The notes under the pieces are model-generated. The model was not told the origin of the DNA and did not search any database. It saw only the letters and a program-made list of their open reading frames with translations. The position numbers were made by a program, and so were the translations under genes. A stretch of 64,000 bases of DNA from Exiguobacterium undae DSM 14481 (GTDB taxonomy: Bacteria; Bacillota; Bacilli; Exiguobacteriales; Exiguobacteriaceae): contig NZ_KK211187.1 in NCBI RefSeq assembly GCF_000620805.1, forward strand, positions 1,211,957 through 1,275,956, read 5' to 3'. Shown piece by piece: positions 13,181 to 22,755 of this stretch (position 1 is the stretch's first letter; every line of letters begins with the position of its first letter).

Positions 13181-13210
13181 TTGACAGACGAATCCTATAT
13201 TCGGAATAAT
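13181..13210 (+). promoter_or_regulatory. Candidate sigma-A promoter for the DUF4097 operon
   Basis: A perfect -35 box TTGACA (13181-13186) is followed after 18 bases by AATAAT (13205-13210). The predicted start of transcription is about 20 bases before the ATG at 13238. Confidence 0.6.
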
Positions 13211-13237
13211 GGGAGAGAATTGGATGGAGGTAGACCC

Positions 13238-14137
13238 ATGGATGAGAATACAAGCAGAACGGAACGGAAACGGAAACAATCGTCATTTACACGTCTGAAA
13301 GACAAGCGACGGAAGGTGGCGGCATCATTTGACCGGATCGGGACGCGCAAGCCGATCCGCCGTCCGGTCATCGTGTATGGATCGGTCGTCTTGAGCCTTG
13401 TCCTGTTATATACGGTGACACTGTTTTTGACGACGGATTCCTTATCGCGGGGTGAATCGTTCAAAACGACGAATCGGTATAAAACGTTACAGGTCGACGC
13501 CCCGAACGCGACGGTTAACTTTGTCCGGAGCACGGATGGAAACGTCCAATTGAAGTTGGTCGACAGTGCGTCGAGTCAAAAACGACTGAAGATTGGTACG
13601 TCAGGCACTACACTTACGGTCACCGGACGGGATGGATTTGCGGCACGTCTCGGCAATCGTCCGAGTGAAGAACCCGGGGATTATACGATTCAAGTCGGTT
13701 TGCCCAGTTATATGAATCAAATTGACGTCGAAGCAGAATCGTTAAAAGGAATGGGCGTCTTTGCCAAAACGATTTCAATGACGGCAGGGACGATGGATTT
13801 GAATAAAATCGATGCTGACGACATTTCCTTGACCGGACGGGGAAAAGTCCAGGTGGAAAACATGAATGCCGTTCATGCGGACGTAGTGGGCGAATCGGTT
13901 AACTTAGCTGCATACGGAGCTAAACTCAGTCTGAACGTCTCGACAATCGACGGTGCAATCCGTTTGAAACCGGCCAAAGCCGCCGGAACGATTGCCGTCA
14001 CGACAGAAGGAGACATCAAAGCGGCCGACCGCTACACGAAACAAAAAGAGGACGATGTCGCCTTATTTGAATTGTCGAAACAGGAAAAACCGGAAGTCAC
14101 CGTGGAAAGTGAAGTCGGGCAGGTGACACTCGAGTGA
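13238..14137 (+). CDS. DUF4097-like single-pass membrane protein
   Basis: Function unknown. The 299 residues begin with about 43 highly basic cytosolic residues rich in Lys and Arg, then one transmembrane helix (about residues 44-64, VIVYGSVVLSLVLLYTVTLF), then an extracytoplasmic domain of repeating beta strands (VDAPNATVNF, IDVEAESLKG, ISMTAGTMDL, ISLTGRGKVQVENM, LSLNVSTIDGAIRL) resembling the DUF4097/adhesin-like beta-helix. The ATG at 13238 follows GGAGG at 13226-13230. It overlaps the following exporter gene by 4 bases (GTGA), so the two are probably translated together and may act together at the envelope. Confidence 0.8.
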   Translation: MDENTSRTERKRKQSSFTRLKDKRRKVAASFDRIGTRKPIRRPVIVYGSVVLSLVLLYTVTLFLTTDSLSRGESFKTTNRYKTLQVDAPNATVNFVRSTDGNVQLKLVDSASSQKRLKIGTSGTTLTVTGRDGFAARLGNRPSEEPGDYTIQVGLPSYMNQIDVEAESLKGMGVFAKTISMTAGTMDLNKIDADDISLTGRGKVQVENMNAVHADVVGESVNLAAYGAKLSLNVSTIDGAIRLKPAKAAGTIAVTTEGDIKAADRYTKQKEDDVALFELSKQEKPEVTVESEVGQVTLE

Positions 14138-15045
14138 AACTCCAGTTTCGTGTAGGTCTCCGGACAATCAAAACCGGAATTGCTGTCGCGATTGCCCTCG
14201 GTTTTTCGTGGTATGTATTTGGAATTTACTCGGGCATGGGGGCCGTTGCTGCGATCGTAGCGATGCAACCGACGATCCACCGTTCGTTTAAAATCGTCTT
14301 TAATCGGATTTTCGGAACGATTCTTGGTTTAGTGTGTGGATTGGCCGTCGTCGCGACGCTCGGCGCCAATCCATTGACGATCGGGCTCGCCGTCATCGTA
14401 TCGCTTGTGTTTAATTCGATGATCGGACGGACGGACATGTCGACGTTTGCGGCATTTGCCATCGTGCTGATGTTCGAAAGCCCGACAGGCGATTATGCGC
14501 ATTACGCGCTGACCCGTTCTTTATTGACAGTCGTCGGTGTTTTATCAGCCGTCGCGGTCAACTATATCGTCTTTCCGCCACACTACGAAGACCGTTTGTT
14601 GCTGTTCGTTAAAAAGACGACAAAACAATTAATGGAAGATTGGCGCAGCCTGGTCAAGGATGATTCGAAACTACTGGCTGTTCGAAAACAAGTCTTAAAA
14701 CATGAAGAGATGATCATCATGTTACAAGAAGACCAAAAATATCCTCTGGTCGCAAGTGGTCAAAGTGAGGCCTTCATTCAACTGAAGCAGCTTGTTGACT
14801 TGGAAGATAAGTTGTTGTTGTTACTCGAAAGCATCGCCAGTCACCGGGATTTGCCGATGTCGGAAGAACAGGAAAAAGCGTTAGGACAGGAAATCGATTT
14901 TCTGCTCAGCCATCATTACGATGTGATTTTTTCACATGAGCGCAACCAACCGATGTTTACGTTCGATCAAGAAATCAGTGAAGTCAAAGACATCATCAAC
15001 GGTCATCTGCTCGATTACCGTGAACAACTCGAAAAAATGAAATAA
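14134..15045 (+). CDS. Aromatic acid exporter family membrane protein (ArAE/FUSC type)
   Basis: Predicted inner-membrane efflux protein. The first 150 of 303 residues contain several hydrophobic helices (TGIAVAIALGFSWYVFGI, AVAAIVAMQPTIHRS, ILGLVCGLAVVATLG, LTIGLAVIVSLVFNSMIG and a further helix ending NYIVFPP). The remainder is soluble and helical, matching the ArAE_1 C-terminal domain (YgaE/UPF0421-like). AMQPTIHRSFKIVFNRIFGT is the characteristic family signature. The start is GTG, overlapping the upstream stop codon. The substrate is unknown. Confidence 0.85.
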   Translation: MKLQFRVGLRTIKTGIAVAIALGFSWYVFGIYSGMGAVAAIVAMQPTIHRSFKIVFNRIFGTILGLVCGLAVVATLGANPLTIGLAVIVSLVFNSMIGRTDMSTFAAFAIVLMFESPTGDYAHYALTRSLLTVVGVLSAVAVNYIVFPPHYEDRLLLFVKKTTKQLMEDWRSLVKDDSKLLAVRKQVLKHEEMIIMLQEDQKYPLVASGQSEAFIQLKQLVDLEDKLLLLLESIASHRDLPMSEEQEKALGQEIDFLLSHHYDVIFSHERNQPMFTFDQEISEVKDIINGHLLDYREQLEKMK

Positions 15046-15046
15046 A

Positions 15047-15102
15047 CGCCGTCCCAGTTTGCTCTTTTGTGGAAAAAGGCTAAACAGGACGGCGCTTTTT
15101 TT
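15047..15102 (+). terminator. Intrinsic terminator between convergent exporter and rqcH genes
   Basis: CGCCGTCC (15047-15054) pairs perfectly with GGACGGCG (15087-15094), followed by a T7 tract at 15096-15102. Confidence 0.85.
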
Positions 15103-15106
15103 GTGT

Positions 15107-16801
15107 TTAAATGGTCCGAAGCGACTGCACAAGGTCGGCGTCCGGTGTGACATAAAGCGTCGTTTGATCCGTGTAGATGACAAACCCGGGTTTTGCCCCG
15201 CTCGGCTTCTTCACATAACGGAGTTCCGTGAAGTCGACCGGGACTTGGCTCGATTCGCGGGCTTTCGAATAATACGCAGCGACGATGGCGGCTTCCTTCA
15301 GTGTCGTCTCGTCCGGCTGTTCACTGCGGATGATGACGTGTGAACCGGGGATATCTTTTGTATGCAACCAAGTTTCCGAACGGCGTCCGAATTTAAAAGT
15401 CGCATAATCATTTTGCTTGTTGTTTTTTCCGACGAAAAACGGAATGCCTGTCGATGATTGGTAGGCTTCAAGTTTTGGGACAAGCGGTTTCTTTTTCTTT
15501 TTACTGCGTTCCCGGACATAGCCTTCTTCGACGAGTTCTTCACGCATTTCCCGGATATCGTCCGGAGAAGCGACATCAAGCTGGGCGAGCAGCCCTTCAA
15601 AATAATCAATCTCGAGTTGGTTTTTCTCGAGTTGTTTCGCGACCTCGATTTTCGCGGTCTTCAGTTTGTTGTAGCGTTTGTAGTAACGTTGGGCGTTCTC
15701 ATTCGGTGAGAAGCGGGGATCGAGGGCAATCGTGATTTCTTTGCCGTCCTCATCGTAGTAGTCGACGACCGTGGCTTCTTTCATGCCGCGTTCTAACTGA
15801 TAGAGATAGGTCGTCAACAGCTCGCCTTTATGTTTAAGTTCGTCCATCTTTTCCGTGGCAGCGAGATCGCGCTCCAACTTGGAACGTTTGAGAATATTCT
15901 TATCGTATTCACTTTTGATGAACCGTTCTAAATCAGCTGCCTGTTGTTTGACCCGGTCCCGGTTGGATTTTTGGTGGAAAAAGGCATCGAGGACATCACC
16001 GCTGGATGAGAATGTTTTCTCTTCGACGACGTCTCCATGATGCAAGGCGACGGGAGAGAACCGTTCCTTGCCGTTCGCAAGCCGCTGTAAATAATAAGGT
16101 CCCGTCAGTTCACCGAGAACGGACCGGATTGCTTCTGCGAGCGACGACCGGTTCGCAAGTCCCGCCCGGGCAACGATTTCTGCCGTGATTTGCGGTGAAA
16201 AACCACTGAACAGACCTAACAATTGACGATCAATTTTTCCGGCGTTCCAGTCGATCCGGTGCAACGTTTGTTCGATATCACCGGTCAATGGATCGACTTT
16301 GTCCTGCTCCGGCGGTAACTGGTACTGCAGACCCGGCATGATGGTCCGGAACGTGTTTTGACTGAGCGGGAGATGTTTGATGGCGTCTAAGATTTTATCT
16401 TGACCATCCGTCAATAAAATATTGGAGTGACGTCCCATCAGTTCGATGTATAATTTTTTCGCTTCCTCGTCACCGAGCTCATTCCGCGAGCGGACGCGCA
16501 TCAGAATGACCCGGTCGCGCCCGAGTTGTTCAATCGATTCAATGAACCCGCCTTCAAGATGTTTCCGGAGCATCATACAAAACATCGGCGGTTCGCTTGG
16601 GTTACTGGTTGACTCCGACGTCAGATGCAGACGGGCATACATCGCATTGGCCGATGCAAGCAAGGTCACATTTTTTCGATCTGCCCGGACACTGAAAATC
16701 AAATCGAGTGCGTACGGTTGATGTATCTTATTGATGCGTGCGCCAACGAGCGGTTGGAGTTCACGGACGACCCGTGTCGTCATTAATCCATCAAAAGCCA
16801 T
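15107..16801 (-). CDS. rqcH: Rqc2/RqcH-type ribosome quality control protein (fibronectin-binding-like, NFACT)
   Basis: Binds the obstructed large ribosomal subunit and recruits tRNA-Ala to add C-terminal alanine tails to stalled chains. It has 564 residues: an NFACT-N domain (MAFDGLMTTRVVRELQPL and, near residue 95, the Asp-Arg pair in LGRDRVILMRV), a helix-hairpin-helix and a long coiled-coil middle (about 270-420), and the NFACT-R domain with TWLHTKDIPGSHVIIR near residue 485. Older annotation as fibronectin-binding protein is based on the same family. GAAGGT precedes the ATG. It is divergent from gmk, as yloA is near gmk in B. subtilis, but without the intervening yloC and remA. Confidence 0.95.
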   Translation of the reverse strand: MAFDGLMTTRVVRELQPLVGARINKIHQPYALDLIFSVRADRKNVTLLASANAMYARLHLTSESTSNPSEPPMFCMMLRKHLEGGFIESIEQLGRDRVILMRVRSRNELGDEEAKKLYIELMGRHSNILLTDGQDKILDAIKHLPLSQNTFRTIMPGLQYQLPPEQDKVDPLTGDIEQTLHRIDWNAGKIDRQLLGLFSGFSPQITAEIVARAGLANRSSLAEAIRSVLGELTGPYYLQRLANGKERFSPVALHHGDVVEEKTFSSSGDVLDAFFHQKSNRDRVKQQAADLERFIKSEYDKNILKRSKLERDLAATEKMDELKHKGELLTTYLYQLERGMKEATVVDYYDEDGKEITIALDPRFSPNENAQRYYKRYNKLKTAKIEVAKQLEKNQLEIDYFEGLLAQLDVASPDDIREMREELVEEGYVRERSKKKKKPLVPKLEAYQSSTGIPFFVGKNNKQNDYATFKFGRRSETWLHTKDIPGSHVIIRSEQPDETTLKEAAIVAAYYSKARESSQVPVDFTELRYVKKPSGAKPGFVIYTDQTTLYVTPDADLVQSLRTI

Positions 16802-16930
16802 GAAATTACCTTCTTTCTTGATTTCGTTTCCACTTTCTAAAGGTAACAGAAACCGCCTTGTTATGGTATGATTAAGCAGTCGAGCTGAAAAAGACCACTT
16901 GCGAACTTCCCGTCTCTACTGCTAATATGA

Positions 16931-17587
<657 letters not shown>

Positions 17588-17588
17588 C

Positions 17589-17792
17589 ATGTTATATCCA
17601 TCAGTAGACAAGCTTCAAAAGACGGTCCCTTCGAAATACACAATCGTGACGGTCGCAGCAAAACGTGCACGTCAAATCCAAGACGGGAAACGTGTGAAAG
17701 TAGCGAACCCGAAATCATACAAACCAGTCGGAAAAGCGCTCGAAGAACTCTTTTCTGGTGAAGTCGTGGTTACGAACCAACCGCAAGACTAA
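17589..17792 (+). CDS. rpoZ: RNA polymerase omega subunit
   Basis: Small RNA polymerase subunit that assists assembly of beta-prime. The 67 residues (MLYPSVDKLQKTVPSKYTIV...) match the Firmicute omega size, with the conserved AAKRARQIQ and SYKPVGKALEEL segments. The ATG at 17589 begins two bases after the gmk stop, with GGAGG inside the gmk 3' end. The longer frame to 17454 is inside gmk. A terminator follows at once. Confidence 0.96.
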   Translation: MLYPSVDKLQKTVPSKYTIVTVAAKRARQIQDGKRVKVANPKSYKPVGKALEELFSGEVVVTNQPQD

Positions 17793-17800
17793 TTTTGAAG

Positions 17801-17829
17801 CAGCCACTCCTCATTGTGGCTGTTTTTTT
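17801..17829 (+). terminator. Intrinsic terminator between rpoZ and coaBC
   Basis: CAGCCAC (17801-17807) pairs with GTGGCTG (17816-17822), followed by T7. It lies inside an otherwise continuous cluster and would lower or stop read-through into coaBC. Confidence 0.8.
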
Positions 17830-17848
17830 CAATAAGGAGGAGTTCATC

Positions 17849-19039
17849 ATGCTAACGAATCGTAAAATCCTATTATGTGTCGGAGGGGGAATCGCCTCGT
17901 ATAAAGCGGCTGCCTTGGCATCGAAATTGGTTCAGGCAGGCGCGAGTGTTCAGGTCGCGATGACTAAAAATGCGCAACAATTCGTCGGAAAAACGACGTT
18001 TGCAGCGTTGACACGGAAACCGGTCTATGATGATGTCTTCATCGAGCATGATGCATCCAAAATTGCACATATCGATTTGGCGGATGAAGCAGATTTGATC
18101 GTTGTTGCTCCTGCAACCGCCAATTTGATTGCCAAACTTGCCCACGGCATTGCCGACGACTTCATTACGACGACGATTTTGGCGGCAACCTGTCCGGTCG
18201 TCGTAGCCCCGGCAATGAACGTCAATATGCTGGAACATCCGGCAACGGTGCGTAATATGGAACGGCTGATGGCAGACGGAGTCCACTTGATTGCACCAGG
18301 CGTCGGGAATTTGGCATGTGGTTGGGTCGGAAAAGGACGGTTGCCGGAACCTGAGGAACTCGTCGAGACATTATCCGGACTTTTTGAAACAAAAAAATTA
18401 GCAGATCGTCACGTCTTGATCAGTGCCGGTCCGACCGTTGAACGAATTGATCCCGTCCGTTACTTGACGAATGATTCATCCGGCAAGATGGGCATCGCGC
18501 TCGCAGAAGCAGCCCGTGACGCGGGAGCAACTGTGACGCTTGTTCATGGTCCGGTTCGTGGAACATTGCCGGCCGGAGTAACGACGGTTGCCGTCGAGTC
18601 TGGCGAAGAGATGCTCGAAGCGATGCTTGCTCACTACGAAAAACAGGATTTGGTCATCATGGCAGCGGCCGTTGCCGACTACCGTCCGACGATCCAATAC
18701 GACCGGAAACAAAAAAAGATGGATGGACCGTTACGGATTGAGTTGGAAGAGACGACCGATATCCTGCGCACACTTGGGGAACGGAAAAGTAAGCAAATTC
18801 TTGTTGGATTTGCGGCAGAAACCGAAAATCTCGAAAGTCATGCCAAGCAAAAGTTGATCCGGAAACAGGCGGACTTCATTGTTGCCAATGATGTATCGCG
18901 TCCGGAAATCGGTTTTTCGAGTGACGAAAATCAGGTGACGGTATACGGCAAAGAGGATCAGATTGTTCATTACGATCAACAATCGAAAACCCGGTTGGCG
19001 CAAGACTTGATGGCCCAGTTCGCTGAGGCGCTCCGATGA
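17849..19039 (+). CDS. coaBC: Bifunctional phosphopantothenoylcysteine decarboxylase/phosphopantothenate-cysteine ligase
   Basis: Catalyses two steps of coenzyme A synthesis. The N-terminal CoaC flavoprotein domain (residues 1-180) has VGGGIASYKAA, the FMN-site PAMNVNML, and the active-site cysteine in NLACGWVGKGRLPEP near residue 155. The C-terminal CoaB ligase domain (about 185-396) has SAGPTVERIDPVRYLTNDSSG and AAAVADYRP. Total length 396. The ATG at 17849 follows AAGGAGG at 17834-17840; the longer frame runs through the terminator. The priA start overlaps its stop by four bases. Confidence 0.96.
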   Translation: MLTNRKILLCVGGGIASYKAAALASKLVQAGASVQVAMTKNAQQFVGKTTFAALTRKPVYDDVFIEHDASKIAHIDLADEADLIVVAPATANLIAKLAHGIADDFITTTILAATCPVVVAPAMNVNMLEHPATVRNMERLMADGVHLIAPGVGNLACGWVGKGRLPEPEELVETLSGLFETKKLADRHVLISAGPTVERIDPVRYLTNDSSGKMGIALAEAARDAGATVTLVHGPVRGTLPAGVTTVAVESGEEMLEAMLAHYEKQDLVIMAAAVADYRPTIQYDRKQKKMDGPLRIELEETTDILRTLGERKSKQILVGFAAETENLESHAKQKLIRKQADFIVANDVSRPEIGFSSDENQVTVYGKEDQIVHYDQQSKTRLAQDLMAQFAEALR

Positions 19040-21360
19040 TTGCCGAAGTCATCGTCGACGTTGCAGCGGCAACGGTTGACCGACCCTTTGACTATGAAGT
19101 GCCGGAGTTATGGCGCGATCTCGTCGTCCCGGGGATGCGTGTCGAGGTACCGTTTGGTCCACGTGCCTTACTTGGTATCGTCGTGGCGGTAAAAGCCGAG
19201 ACGGAACTCGCCCGGACAAAGCCGATTGTCCGGGTTTTGGATGAGACGCCGACGTATACGGAAGAATTGCTTGAACTGTCCAGTTATCTTTCGGATACGA
19301 CGCTGTGCTATCAGGCGACAGCGCTGCTCGCGATGTTACCGGCCGCCTTAAAAGTCAGTTATGATAAACTGATTGTGACGGAAACGCCACGATTTTCGAG
19401 CTGGCATCAGAAAAAAATCAGTCAGTTTCCAAGTGAGATCCAACAACAGATTTTAGTGGCCGCCCGGCAAGGGGAGTTGCACCTGCAACCGATTGTCAAA
19501 GAAAAGAAAACATCAAAAACCGATAAACGGATTCGTTTAGTCGACCCGACGATTGAATTATCGAAACAAGCGACGAAACAACTGCTGTTACGGAATCATT
19601 TGATTGAACATCCGACAGTCTTGTGGAGTGAAGTGATGCATGAACTCGATTTAACAGTCAGCATCCTGAACAGTTTGGAGAAAAAAGGGGTCATTGCCGT
19701 CGAAACGATTGATGTGAATCGAAATCCATATGAACATCTGGTACAAGATATCTTTGTGCCATCGCGATTGACCGACCAGCAACAAGCTGCCGTCGACGCC
19801 ATTACAACACCGGACGAAACAAGTACCTTTTTACTCCACGGCGTGACCGGAAGCGGGAAAACGGAAGTCTATCTGGAGTCGATTCACACGATGCTAGAAC
19901 GTGGGCGCCAAGCGATGTTGCTCGTACCGGAAATAAGTTTGACGCCGATGATGGTCAAACGTTTTAAACGCCGGTTCGGGGAACGGGTCGCCGTTCTTCA
20001 CAGCGGCTTGTCGTTAGGTGAGAAATACGATGAATGGCGAAAGATCGCTCAAGGGGAAGTCGATGTCGTCGTCGGCGCCCGGTCGGCCATTTTTGCACCG
20101 TTGACGAATGTCGGTGTCATCATTTTAGATGAGGAACATGAGACGACATACAAACAAGAAGAAAATCCGCGGTATCACACCCGTGATGTCGCGAGTTGGC
20201 GTGCGGCGTACCATCAGTGTCCGGTTGTCCTCGGAAGTGCGACACCGATTCTCGAAACATATGCCCGTGCTCAAAAAGGGGTGTACCGGTATTTGCCGCT
20301 GAAAGAACGATTTGGCGGCGAATTGCCGCCGGTCGATATCATCGATATGCGAAAAGAACTGGAACGCGGTAATCGAACACCCTTCAGTCTGCCGCTTATC
20401 GAAGGCATCAAACAACGAATCGAACGTGGCGAGCAGACGGTCTTGCTGTTGAATCGTCGTGGTTATACGACATTTGTTCTCTGCCGTGATTGTGGTGAGA
20501 CGCTTCAATGCCCGCATTGTGCCGTCAATCTGACGTATCATCAACACCAAGATTGTCTGAAGTGTCATTATTGTGGATTTGAAGCAGCCATGCCCAAAAC
20601 ATGTCCGACATGTGAGTCAAAAAAAATTCGTCAGTTCGGGACCGGGACACAAAAAATCGAAGAAGAGTTGGCCCATTTGATTCCGGAAGCAAAAATCATT
20701 CGGATGGATCAAGACACGACGTCCCGTAAAGGGGCCCATGAAAAATTATTAAATGCGTTTGAGCGAGGGGAAGGGAATATCCTGCTCGGCACGCAGATGA
20801 TTGCCAAAGGGCTGGATTTTCCGAACGTCACCTTAGTAGGTGTCATTGCGGCTGATGCAACGCTCGGCATACCGGATTTCCGGGCAAGTGAACGGACGTT
20901 TCAGCTGATCACGCAAGTTTCGGGTCGGGCAGGGCGTGGTGCACTCGCGGGACAATCCATCATCCAGACGTATAATCCGGATCATTATGTCATCCAAACG
21001 GCCAAACAGCACGACTATGAAACATTTTATCAGCGGGAGATGCAGTTACGGAAACTAGGCGGTCACCCGCCGTTCTGGTTTTTAGGATTGGTGACGATAT
21101 CGGCGGCCCATCCGCTGGAAGCACAGGCGGAAGCGGAAGCGATCGCCGGCGAACTCCGGCATCTCGAATCAGAAGACTTGATTGTCAACGGACCACTCGA
21201 GGCACCGCTCGCCCGGTTAAAGAACATGTACCGGCAACAGGTGATTTTAAAACATAAAGGTCAGGAAGACGTGCGGGAGGCACTCCGTGCGATGCTTGCG
21301 TTACGCATCAAACAAAAAGTCCAAGTAACAGTGGATCTAAATCCATTTGTATTCATGTGA
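19036..21360 (+). CDS. priA: Primosomal protein N' (PriA replication-restart helicase)
   Basis: Superfamily 2 DNA helicase that reloads the replicative helicase at stalled forks. It has 774 residues. After an N-terminal DNA-binding domain, the helicase core has Walker A GVTGSGKTEVY (near residue 272), the DEEH box in IILDEEHETTYKQ, and GSATPILETYA. Eight cysteines of the two zinc sites are visible in CRDCGETLQCPHC and CLKCHYCG...CPTCES. GTQKIEEEL, LLGTQMIAKGLDFPNV and VSGRAGRG follow. It overlaps coaBC by 4 bases. Confidence 0.97.
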   Translation: MIAEVIVDVAAATVDRPFDYEVPELWRDLVVPGMRVEVPFGPRALLGIVVAVKAETELARTKPIVRVLDETPTYTEELLELSSYLSDTTLCYQATALLAMLPAALKVSYDKLIVTETPRFSSWHQKKISQFPSEIQQQILVAARQGELHLQPIVKEKKTSKTDKRIRLVDPTIELSKQATKQLLLRNHLIEHPTVLWSEVMHELDLTVSILNSLEKKGVIAVETIDVNRNPYEHLVQDIFVPSRLTDQQQAAVDAITTPDETSTFLLHGVTGSGKTEVYLESIHTMLERGRQAMLLVPEISLTPMMVKRFKRRFGERVAVLHSGLSLGEKYDEWRKIAQGEVDVVVGARSAIFAPLTNVGVIILDEEHETTYKQEENPRYHTRDVASWRAAYHQCPVVLGSATPILETYARAQKGVYRYLPLKERFGGELPPVDIIDMRKELERGNRTPFSLPLIEGIKQRIERGEQTVLLLNRRGYTTFVLCRDCGETLQCPHCAVNLTYHQHQDCLKCHYCGFEAAMPKTCPTCESKKIRQFGTGTQKIEEELAHLIPEAKIIRMDQDTTSRKGAHEKLLNAFERGEGNILLGTQMIAKGLDFPNVTLVGVIAADATLGIPDFRASERTFQLITQVSGRAGRGALAGQSIIQTYNPDHYVIQTAKQHDYETFYQREMQLRKLGGHPPFWFLGLVTISAAHPLEAQAEAEAIAGELRHLESEDLIVNGPLEAPLARLKNMYRQQVILKHKGQEDVREALRAMLALRIKQKVQVTVDLNPFVFM

Positions 21361-21369
21361 GGTGGCAAT

Positions 21370-22755
21370 ATGTACAAAGTTATAGAAGTACCAAATGAAG
21401 TGTTGCGTCAAACCTGCCAAAAGGTGACGAAGTTTGATAAAAAGTTAGGAAAAATGATTGATCGTATGTTCGATACGATGTACGAATACGATGGTGTCGG
21501 ACTGGCGGCTCCACAAGTCAATCAGCCGATTCGTGTCGCGGTCGTCCATACGGATGATGAGACGGGACCAATCGAGCTGATCAATCCGGAAATCATCGAA
21601 GCAAGTGGTTCACAAATCGATGATGAAGGGTGTCTGAGCATGCCGGGTGTTTTCGGACCCGTCGAACGCTTTGAACAGATTGTCGTGAAATCGCAAGACC
21701 GTCTGGGACGAAGTGTCAAAATTAAAGCGAATGGTTTTTTTGCACGGGCCATTCAGCACGAGATGGATCATCTGGACGGCGTGTTATTTACCGATAAGTT
21801 AGTGGAAACCGAAGCGTCTCCACGTGTCGTCTTCATGGGGACACCGGATTTCGCCGCCAATACGTTACGAGAAGTCATCGATGCCGGATATGACGTCGTC
21901 GGTGTCGTTTCGCAACCCGATAAACCAGTGGGTCGCAAACGTGAAATCAAACCGACACCGGTCAAGGAAGTGGCACTCGCACACGACATTCCGGTGTTGC
22001 AACCAACTAAAATCCGCGAAGACTATCAGGATCTGCTTGATTTGAAGCCAGACTTGATCATCACGGCGGCGTACGGACAAATCGTTCCGACAGCCGTCCT
22101 TGAGGCACCAAAGTTTGGCGCCATCAATGTCCATGCGTCCTTGTTGCCGAAGTACCGTGGAGGTGCTCCGATTCATCAAGCAATCATCGATGGAGAGACG
22201 GAAACCGGCGTCACGATCATGTACATGGTCGATCGCTTGGATGCAGGGGATATGTTATCGAAAATCATCGTCCCGATTGAAGAACAGGATACAGCAGGCA
22301 CGATGTTCGATAAATTAAGTGCTGCGGGTGCCCGGTTGTTGATCGAAACGTTACCGCAGTTGATTGCCGGTACGTTGACACCGGAAGCACAACAAGAAGA
22401 CGCCGTCACGTTTTCGCCAAACATCAGCCGGGAACGGGAACGATTGGACTTTTCCCGACCGGGTGAAGACTTATACAACCAAATTCGCGGGATGAATCCA
22501 TTCCCAAGCGCCTATACGACGCTTGGAAGCGATCGTCTGAAAGTTTATTTTGCTGAAAAAGTACCAGGTAACGGAACCGCTGGAGAAATCATTGCCTTGG
22601 AAGCGGATGGACCGGTCATTGCGACCGGTTCCGACGTCGCACTTAAATTAATCGACGTCCAGCCGGCCGGGAAAAAGCGAATGGACGGTGCAACGTTCAT
22701 GCGTGGTGTCGGACAGACATTGACGATTGGACAGAAAGTAGGCGAACAAGCATGA
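21370..22755 (+). CDS. def-fmt: Fused peptide deformylase-methionyl-tRNA formyltransferase
   Basis: One open frame of 461 residues encodes two enzymes normally made from adjacent genes. Residues 1-148 are peptide deformylase with all three motifs: GVGLAAPQ (42-49), EGCLS (86-90, metal-binding C88) and QHEMDH (129-134, metal ligands H130 and H134). Residues about 152-461 are methionyl-tRNA formyltransferase, starting at RVVFMGTPDFA, with NVHASLLPKYRGGAPI and LDAGDML. The short deformylase C-terminal tail seen in B. subtilis is missing and only a few residues (VETEASP) link the domains. There is no stop and no clear ribosome site at the junction; an in-frame GTG at 21802 could in principle start a separate Fmt but lacks a Shine-Dalgarno sequence. 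AGGTGG precedes the main ATG. Confidence 0.93.
   Translation: MYKVIEVPNEVLRQTCQKVTKFDKKLGKMIDRMFDTMYEYDGVGLAAPQVNQPIRVAVVHTDDETGPIELINPEIIEASGSQIDDEGCLSMPGVFGPVERFEQIVVKSQDRLGRSVKIKANGFFARAIQHEMDHLDGVLFTDKLVETEASPRVVFMGTPDFAANTLREVIDAGYDVVGVVSQPDKPVGRKREIKPTPVKEVALAHDIPVLQPTKIREDYQDLLDLKPDLIITAAYGQIVPTAVLEAPKFGAINVHASLLPKYRGGAPIHQAIIDGETETGVTIMYMVDRLDAGDMLSKIIVPIEEQDTAGTMFDKLSAAGARLLIETLPQLIAGTLTPEAQQEDAVTFSPNISRERERLDFSRPGEDLYNQIRGMNPFPSAYTTLGSDRLKVYFAEKVPGNGTAGEIIALEADGPVIATGSDVALKLIDVQPAGKKRMDGATFMRGVGQTLTIGQKVGEQA

Noticed and set aside
17795-17848. Longer coaBC frame starting at 17795
   Set aside because: It would translate through the rpoZ terminator and lacks a ribosome site, whereas the ATG at 17849 has AAGGAGG.
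21370-22755. Frameshift or sequencing error as explanation of def-fmt
   Set aside because: Both domains are in one continuous frame with a short plausible linker and no disrupted motif; an error removing both stop and start codons cleanly is less likely, though not excluded.
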